A stretch of 38,810 nucleotides of DNA from Bacillus sp. AFS073361 (GTDB lineage Bacteria; Bacillota; Bacilli; Bacillales; Cytobacillaceae). Below the pieces are notes generated by a model. That model was not told where the DNA came from and searched no databases. It saw nothing but the letters and a program-made list of their open reading frames with translations. This document shows, piece by piece, positions 34,002-38,810 of this stretch (its first letter is position 1; the number at the start of each line of letters is the position of its first letter). The position numbers and the translations under genes were made by a program. The stretch is from positions 1-38,810 of the forward strand of contig NZ_NUZU01000024.1 in the NCBI RefSeq assembly GCF_002567005.1. The letters are read 5' to 3'.

Positions 34002-35003
34002 ATGATTAATTTTTCACAATATATTCAAACCATTGATTCCCATACGATGGGGCAGCCAACTCGGATCATCACTGGGGGAGCACCTAGAATACTAGGTTCG
34101 ACAATGATGGAAAAAAAGCAATACTTGCAAAGTAAATTAGATTGGATGAGAAAATTATTAATGTCTGAGCCGCGTGGTCATAAAGATATGTTTGGAGCTA
34201 TCATTACAGATCCTTGTTCGGAAGAATGTGATATTGGCGTTATCTTTATGGACGGCAATGGATACTTAAATATGTGTGGCCATGGGACAATTGGAACGAT
34301 CACAACCGCTATAAACATTGGGATGATAGAACAAAAGAGGAATATCAAGATTGATACTCCAGCGGGGGTTGTGGAATGTGAAGTGGAGTTTTTAAACAAG
34401 AAGGTGGAAAAGGTCACCTTTACAAATGTGCCTGCCTTTGTTTTTGGAGAGAAAGTCGAGGTATTTGTTGAAGGTGTTGGGCATGTGTTGCTTGACGTAG
34501 CCTTCGGGGGCAGTATTTTTGGTATTGTCAGTGCTGAACAGTTTGGTTTAAAGCTAGTAAGTGAAGAGCAGCAACAATTAATTACTCTTGGGAATAAAAT
34601 TAAAAATGCGGCAAATGAACAGTTGAAATTTCAGCACCCGCTAATTCCGGAAATCAACACGATAGATTTAATTGAATTTAGTTTGATATCTGACAAAGAA
34701 GATGTTGATTACAGGAATACGGTTATATTTGGGAATGGACAAATTGATCGATCCCCTTGTGGCACTGGTACGTGTGCAAAAATGGCGTTACTATATTCAC
34801 TAGGAAAGTTAAAAATACATCAAAATTTTGTACATGAGAGTATTATAGATTCTAAGTTTGAAGGAAGAGTGATTGGGGTCAGTCATGTGGGTGCCTATCA
34901 CGCCGTTATCCCACAGATTTCAGGTTCTGCATGGATTACGGGTATGCACCAATTTATAATTGAAAGTGAAGATCCCTATTATGAAGGGTTTTTATTGGGA
35001 TAG
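34002..35003 (+). CDS. Proline racemase family protein
   Basis: A 333-residue proline racemase / 4-hydroxyproline 2-epimerase family enzyme. Both catalytic cysteines are present: Cys92 in LNMCGHGTIGT and Cys253 in IDRSPCGTGTCAKMA. The paired thiols favour racemase or epimerase activity; trans-3-hydroxyproline dehydratases of this family carry Thr at the second site. The N-terminal HTMGQPTRIITGGAP is a family hallmark, and the length is normal. It would interconvert L- and D-proline, or 4-hydroxyproline epimers, in the cytoplasm. GAGGGG precedes the ATG. The M20 gene follows after a few bases, so it may be in the same transcript as the D-to-L triad. Confidence 0.9.
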   Translation: MINFSQYIQTIDSHTMGQPTRIITGGAPRILGSTMMEKKQYLQSKLDWMRKLLMSEPRGHKDMFGAIITDPCSEECDIGVIFMDGNGYLNMCGHGTIGTITTAINIGMIEQKRNIKIDTPAGVVECEVEFLNKKVEKVTFTNVPAFVFGEKVEVFVEGVGHVLLDVAFGGSIFGIVSAEQFGLKLVSEEQQQLITLGNKIKNAANEQLKFQHPLIPEINTIDLIEFSLISDKEDVDYRNTVIFGNGQIDRSPCGTGTCAKMALLYSLGKLKIHQNFVHESIIDSKFEGRVIGVSHVGAYHAVIPQISGSAWITGMHQFIIESEDPYYEGFLLG

Positions 35004-35035
35004 TGCAGTAAATGAATAATACGGAGGAAGACATA

Positions 35036-36178
35036 TTGAAAGAGATAATCCAGCAGTTACAACCTACGATTGATTCCGTTTTTGATTATTTACATCAAAA
35101 CCCGGAGATAAGTTGGCAGGAATACAAGACAACTGCCTACATTCAAAAATTTTTAGAGGAACGGGGTTTCACGGTCCAAACGTTTGATGATTGTCCAGGT
35201 CTCGTTGTGGAGGTGGGAACCGGGGATTTTTGCGTTGCCCTTCGTACTGATATGGATGCACTCTGGCAAGAAGTAGATGGTCAATTTCAAGCAAACCATT
35301 CTTGTGGGCATGATGCACATATGACGATGGTGATGGGAACCATGCTCCTTCTGCAAAAACTAAATACCTCCTATAAAGGAAAACTGAAATTCATTTTTCA
35401 ACCGGCGGAAGAAAAGGGAACCGGGGCATTAAAGTTGATAGAAAACAAGATTGTAAATGATGTGGATTTTTTGTATGGTGTCCATCTGAGACCAATTGAG
35501 GAACTAGCGGACGGGTATGCAGTGCCTGCCCTTTATCATGGTGCAGTAGCCTTTTTGGATGGGAAAATTATTGGTGTGGATGCACATGGCGCACGTCCTC
35601 ATCTTGGCCAGAATGCTATCGAAGTGGGTTCATCTTTCATTCAAGCCATAAAAGGCATCCATTTGGATCCGATGATTCCATATACCGCTAAAATGACAAA
35701 GTTCCACGCTGGTAGTGATTCTGGGAACATTATTCCCGGAAATGCGAACTTTAACATCGACCTTCGGGCACAAACAAACGAAGTCATGAAAGAACTTATA
35801 GAAAAGATCAATGAAATCGCGGAATCAGTCGCAAATCTGCACGGTGTTACGATAACACTAGAGACAAAAGCGAACGTAGCAGCTGCACAAGTTAATGAAC
35901 AGGCTAAACATTTTATGAAGAAAGCCATTATTGATTCTTTAGGTGAAAAGCGGTTAAAAGATCCGATTATTACTCCGGGTGGAGAGGATTTTCATTTTTA
36001 CACATTGAAAAATCCCCACATAAAAGCGACCATGCTAGGATTAGGGTGCGATTTACAACCCGGGCTTCACCATCCTAAAATGACATTTAATCATAGTTCC
36101 CTTTACTCTGGAATTGAAATCCTTGCAAGAACCCTAATAAATACACTTGAGGCTTTTGAAAAAGGGGAGTTATCATGA
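35036..36178 (+). CDS. M20 family amidohydrolase, probable N-acyl-L-amino acid deacylase
   Basis: A 380-residue M20 metallohydrolase similar to AmhX-type amidohydrolases. Motifs are VALRTDMDALWQE, SCGHDAHMTMVMG (metal ligands), FQPAEEKGTGALKL, VDAHGARPHLGQNAIEVG (lid domain) and ITPGGEDFHFYTL. The TTG at 35036 is favoured because GGAGG lies 8 bases upstream; an ATG at 35012 in frame lacks a clear site and would give 388 residues. The stop overlaps the GNAT gene at ATGA. In the Geobacillus-type D-amino acid pathway the same three families occur together, and the M20 enzyme removes succinate from N-succinyl-L-amino acids. That role is assigned here by context. Confidence 0.88.
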   Translation: MKEIIQQLQPTIDSVFDYLHQNPEISWQEYKTTAYIQKFLEERGFTVQTFDDCPGLVVEVGTGDFCVALRTDMDALWQEVDGQFQANHSCGHDAHMTMVMGTMLLLQKLNTSYKGKLKFIFQPAEEKGTGALKLIENKIVNDVDFLYGVHLRPIEELADGYAVPALYHGAVAFLDGKIIGVDAHGARPHLGQNAIEVGSSFIQAIKGIHLDPMIPYTAKMTKFHAGSDSGNIIPGNANFNIDLRAQTNEVMKELIEKINEIAESVANLHGVTITLETKANVAAAQVNEQAKHFMKKAIIDSLGEKRLKDPIITPGGEDFHFYTLKNPHIKATMLGLGCDLQPGLHHPKMTFNHSSLYSGIEILARTLINTLEAFEKGELS

Positions 36179-37032
36179 GTTTTGAAATTAAAACACGAAT
36201 GCTAAATACTGTTCATGATCTAACGCTGGTTCAAAAACTGGAAGAAGAAGTATGGAAGATGCAACCGCTTCCCCTCCATCAAACGATCACTGCTTCTCAA
36301 AATGGCGGCCTTTTATTAGGCGCTTTTATTAATGAAGATTTAGTAGGATTCAGTTATAGTTTTGCGGGTTTTAATAACGGGAAAAGTTATTTGTGTTCAC
36401 ATATGCTTGGGGTCCATCCGAGTCACCAAATGAAAGGCATAGGTGCTATCTTAAAAGAAAAACAGAAAGAATTAGCTCGAGAAATGGGTTACGAACTGAT
36501 CATGTGGACGTATGATCCACTTGAAACACGAAATGCTTATCTTAATCTATCAAAATTACATGCAATAAGCTCAACATATGTTGATAAATGCTATGGTGAT
36601 ATGGAAGACAATTTAAATAAAGGTATTCCATCGGATCGTCTTAAAGTGGAATGGTGGATCAATAGTCCTTATATTTCAAAACCCTATCCTTTTAACCAAG
36701 AACAGGCTGAGTTGATCTTTAAATGGGAAACAATTGAAGGGAAACTCCCAAAATTAAAGAATATTGAGGAAGACTTACCAAGCATTTCGTCTAGTGATAA
36801 TCCAATCTTATTGCCAGTGCCAGTCAATTTTCAGTATGTAAAAAATACAAATAAGGAGCTTGCGATGGATTGGCGATTTAAAACGCGAAAGATCTTCCAT
36901 ACCTTATTTTATAAGGGATACGCAGTTGTTTCCCTTATAAAAAATAATAATCAATCAGTTCATTTTTATGTATTTGTCCCAAAACGATCTTTACAAAATT
37001 TACTTCATGATAAAGGAGTGACAACAGAATGA
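36175..37032 (+). CDS. GNAT-superfamily acyltransferase (COG3375-like), probable D-amino acid N-succinyltransferase
   Basis: A 285-residue protein with a GNAT fold in the first half: [19 protein letters not shown] (strand region), then the acyl-CoA loop [18 protein letters not shown] and [18 protein letters not shown]. The second half is a COG3375-type extension ([18 protein letters not shown]). It overlaps the M20 gene upstream and the racemase gene downstream, each by ATGA. In G. kaustophilus a GNAT of this kind succinylates D-amino acids before racemisation; the same function fits here from gene order. The acyl donor cannot be read from sequence. Confidence 0.85.
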   Translation: MSFEIKTRMLNTVHDLTLVQKLEEEVWKMQPLPLHQTITASQNGGLLLGAFINEDLVGFSYSFAGFNNGKSYLCSHMLGVHPSHQMKGIGAILKEKQKELAREMGYELIMWTYDPLETRNAYLNLSKLHAISSTYVDKCYGDMEDNLNKGIPSDRLKVEWWINSPYISKPYPFNQEQAELIFKWETIEGKLPKLKNIEEDLPSISSSDNPILLPVPVNFQYVKNTNKELAMDWRFKTRKIFHTLFYKGYAVVSLIKNNNQSVHFYVFVPKRSLQNLLHDKGVTTE

Positions 37033-38135
37033 GATTACGAGAGGTAAAATTACGACATGTAAGAATGAAAATGAAATTTCCGTTTTCAACTAGTTTCGGA
37101 ACGTTTGAAGATAAACAATTTATTTTACTAGAAGCAAAGGATGAAAATGGTGAGAGCGGCTGGGGGGAATCAGTAGCATTTCATTCTCCTTGGTATAATG
37201 AAGAGACAGTAAAAACTAACTGGCATATGTTAGAGGATTTTATGATCCCAAAACTTTTGAATAAAGATATAGAGCACCCTGATGAGGTTTCTGAAATTCT
37301 CTCAGGAATTCGAAAAAACAATATGGCAAAATCAACAATTGAAGGGGCCGTGTGGGATTTATTCGCTAAGCAAAAAGGGATTCCACTCGCTGTGGCACTG
37401 GGTGGTGAAAAAAAGGAAATTGATGTCGGCATTAGTATTGGGATTCAAGATACTGTTCTCGATTTAGTTCAATTAATTGAGGAACATGTAAATGAAGGGT
37501 ACAAGAGGATAAAAGTAAAAATTAAACCAGGTTGGGATGTCGAGGTTTTAAGGGAGGTTCGGAAACATTTTCCGAATGTGCCATTAATGGCTGATGCCAA
37601 TTCAGCTTACTATTTAAGTGATATCGACCGATTAAAAGCACTTGATGAGTTTAATCTCACGATGATCGAACAGCCGTTATCCTCTGACGACATAGTTGAT
37701 CACGCTAAACTGCAAAAAGAAATCAGCACGCCAGTCTGCCTCGATGAAAGCATTCATTCCTATGAAGATGCTCGAAAAGCCATTGAACTGGGAAGCTGTA
37801 AAATTATTAATATTAAAATTGGACGGGTTGGGGGTTTAACACAGTCCAAACGTATCCATGATCTATGTCAAAAACATGATATACCGGTTTGGTGCGGGGG
37901 AATGCTCGAATCAGGTGTGGGAAGGGCACATAATATTGCGTTAACAACCTTATCGAATTTCATACTGCCTGGAGACACAGCTGCTTCTTCCCGTTATTGG
38001 GTGAAAGACATTATTGACCCGGAAGTTGTCGTTGAAAATGGAAAAATCACCGTTCCAGAAAAGTGTGGAATTGGTTATGAACCTAATAGAGAAATTATTC
38101 AACAACTTACGGTTAGTGAAAAATCTTATTTCTAA
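37029..38135 (+). CDS. Enolase-superfamily N-acylamino acid racemase / o-succinylbenzoate synthase-like enzyme
   Basis: A 368-residue muconate-lactonising-subgroup enolase-superfamily enzyme. Catalytic elements are [11 protein letters not shown] (KxK acid/base), [15 protein letters not shown] and VCLDESI (three metal ligands), and [13 protein letters not shown] (second-side Lys), with [13 protein letters not shown]. Lysines on both faces allow 1,1-proton transfer. This family holds OSBS and N-succinylamino acid racemase; linkage to M20 and GNAT genes, and not to menaquinone genes, favours the racemase. It is the last gene of the overlapping triad. In that pathway it converts N-succinyl-D- to N-succinyl-L-amino acid. 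Confidence 0.88.
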   Translation: MRLREVKLRHVRMKMKFPFSTSFGTFEDKQFILLEAKDENGESGWGESVAFHSPWYNEETVKTNWHMLEDFMIPKLLNKDIEHPDEVSEILSGIRKNNMAKSTIEGAVWDLFAKQKGIPLAVALGGEKKEIDVGISIGIQDTVLDLVQLIEEHVNEGYKRIKVKIKPGWDVEVLREVRKHFPNVPLMADANSAYYLSDIDRLKALDEFNLTMIEQPLSSDDIVDHAKLQKEISTPVCLDESIHSYEDARKAIELGSCKIINIKIGRVGGLTQSKRIHDLCQKHDIPVWCGGMLESGVGRAHNIALTTLSNFILPGDTAASSRYWVKDIIDPEVVVENGKITVPEKCGIGYEPNREIIQQLTVSEKSYF

Positions 38136-38371
38136 AAAATGTAATTTCTTCCATTCTATCAAGTTAAGTTATTATTCATAGTATCTATAAAGGTAAAGAA
38201 CTTATACGAAAAATACTACCGAAAGGAAGCGCCAGTAAGCCAGTTAAGGTCCTTCTTTTTTAAGTCGTTATCAGCTGCCGAAGATGATTCATCGGTTCTT
38301 TACCCATCTGCAAATCAGCAATTATTTCTCTCACCCTGTTATTTTTGTAAACTGGAGGTAGAGGTCCCATT

Positions 38372-38771
38372 ATAACATCTAAGAAAGCAAATGAACGATT
38401 TCAAATTATGGCTTGTTATCGTAAAGACATACCATCTTGGTTTTCAAAAGAAATCATCCTAAAAGGTATTAAGGATGGGAGAATAGTAAGAGAAAAAGCA
38501 GCAGAAGCATTTTATGCATTGGATTAAAGGAATTAGTTCCAATTTTTGAAGAAGCATATGCTAATGAAACAAATGAAGAAACTAAAATTCAATCGGTTTG
38601 TATCTTCCTTTAGTTAGAGACGGTTATAAATTAGAACCAATAGATGAAAATACACTAAACTTAGCATTTAGAACCAAAGGACTTGGAATGAAAGGTATTT
38701 GGATAAGCCCAGAAGAAGTAAAAACTAAAGAAATGATTGATAATATAATCTTTGAAAAGAATAGGCTTTAA
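38372..38771 (+). pseudogene. Unidentified gene broken by frameshifts
   Basis: Three consecutive open pieces in different plus-strand frames read like one protein: ITSKKANERFQIMACYRKDI through EKAAEAFYALD, then GLKELVPIFEEAYANETNEE, then PLVRDGYKLEPIDENTLNLA to FEKNRL-stop at 38771. A GGAGG lies at 38353-38357, about 15 bases before an ATA in the place of a start codon, so the start may be mutated as well. I do not recognise the family. The interval 38136-38371 shows no gene that I can support. Confidence 0.4.
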
Positions 38772-38810
38772 AGTAACGACGAGCATTTAAGCTCCACGCC
38801 GCCCTTGGAG

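Noticed and set aside
38200..38257. AAGGA/TCCTT pairing before a T-run as a terminator of the triad operon
   Set aside because: The stem is only 5 bp with a long loop, too weak to call.
1..38810. CRISPR arrays, tRNA or rRNA genes
   Set aside because: No regularly spaced repeats, cloverleaf-like sequences or rRNA segments were noticed by eye.

Overview
The window looks like a chromosomal accessory region of a low-GC Bacillota, most likely a Bacillaceae relative. Supporting signs are AT-rich DNA, strong GGAGG-type ribosome binding sites, TTG/GTG starts, a sigma-54 (SigL) activator of the RocR type, and a class-C-like group II intron end. No rRNA, tRNA or CRISPR array was seen.

Layout. (1) 1-2400 is mobile-element debris: the tail of a WYL-domain regulator, a small Ada-type metal-binding protein, and a 1612-bp IS1182-like element sitting inside domain V of a group II intron remnant. 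(2) 2400-3736 (minus) is a LemA / TPM-domain membrane protein pair. (3) 4118-9430 is a proline-catabolism unit: a divergent PAS/AAA+/Fis sigma-54 activator, a clear -24/-12 promoter with palindromic upstream sites, an OCD/mu-crystallin family reductase, P5C dehydrogenase and proline dehydrogenase. (4) 9550-32843 is a large catabolic island of ATP-dependent hydantoinase/oxoprolinase-type enzymes: three complete HyuA+HyuB pairs, one short HyuA-like protein, two DUF917 (S-methylthiohydantoin desulfurase-like) proteins, two M24 creatinase/prolidase-fold peptidases, a hydantoin/Asp-Glu racemase, an MFS transporter, a DUF3830 protein, a cupin, an XRE-cupin regulator and an M19 dipeptidase. (5) 32932-38135 carries a second, atypical M19 protein, a proline racemase-family enzyme, and a tightly overlapping triad of M20 amidohydrolase, GNAT acyltransferase and N-acylamino acid racemase/OSBS-like enzyme. 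(6) 38372-38771 is a frameshifted gene remnant.

How the genes may work together (inference). HyuAB enzymes open cyclic amides at the cost of ATP. The racemase, M24 and M19 enzymes would process the ring-opened stereoisomers, N-carbamoyl compounds or dipeptides. Proline racemase and the OCD-family reductase feed L-proline to PRODH and P5CDH, giving glutamate. The M20/GNAT/NSAR triad matches the known succinylation route that converts D-amino acids irreversibly to L-amino acids. The window is therefore best read as an island for scavenging cyclic and D-configured amino-acid derivatives, with proline-type compounds as the leading candidate. The actual substrates cannot be read from sequence.
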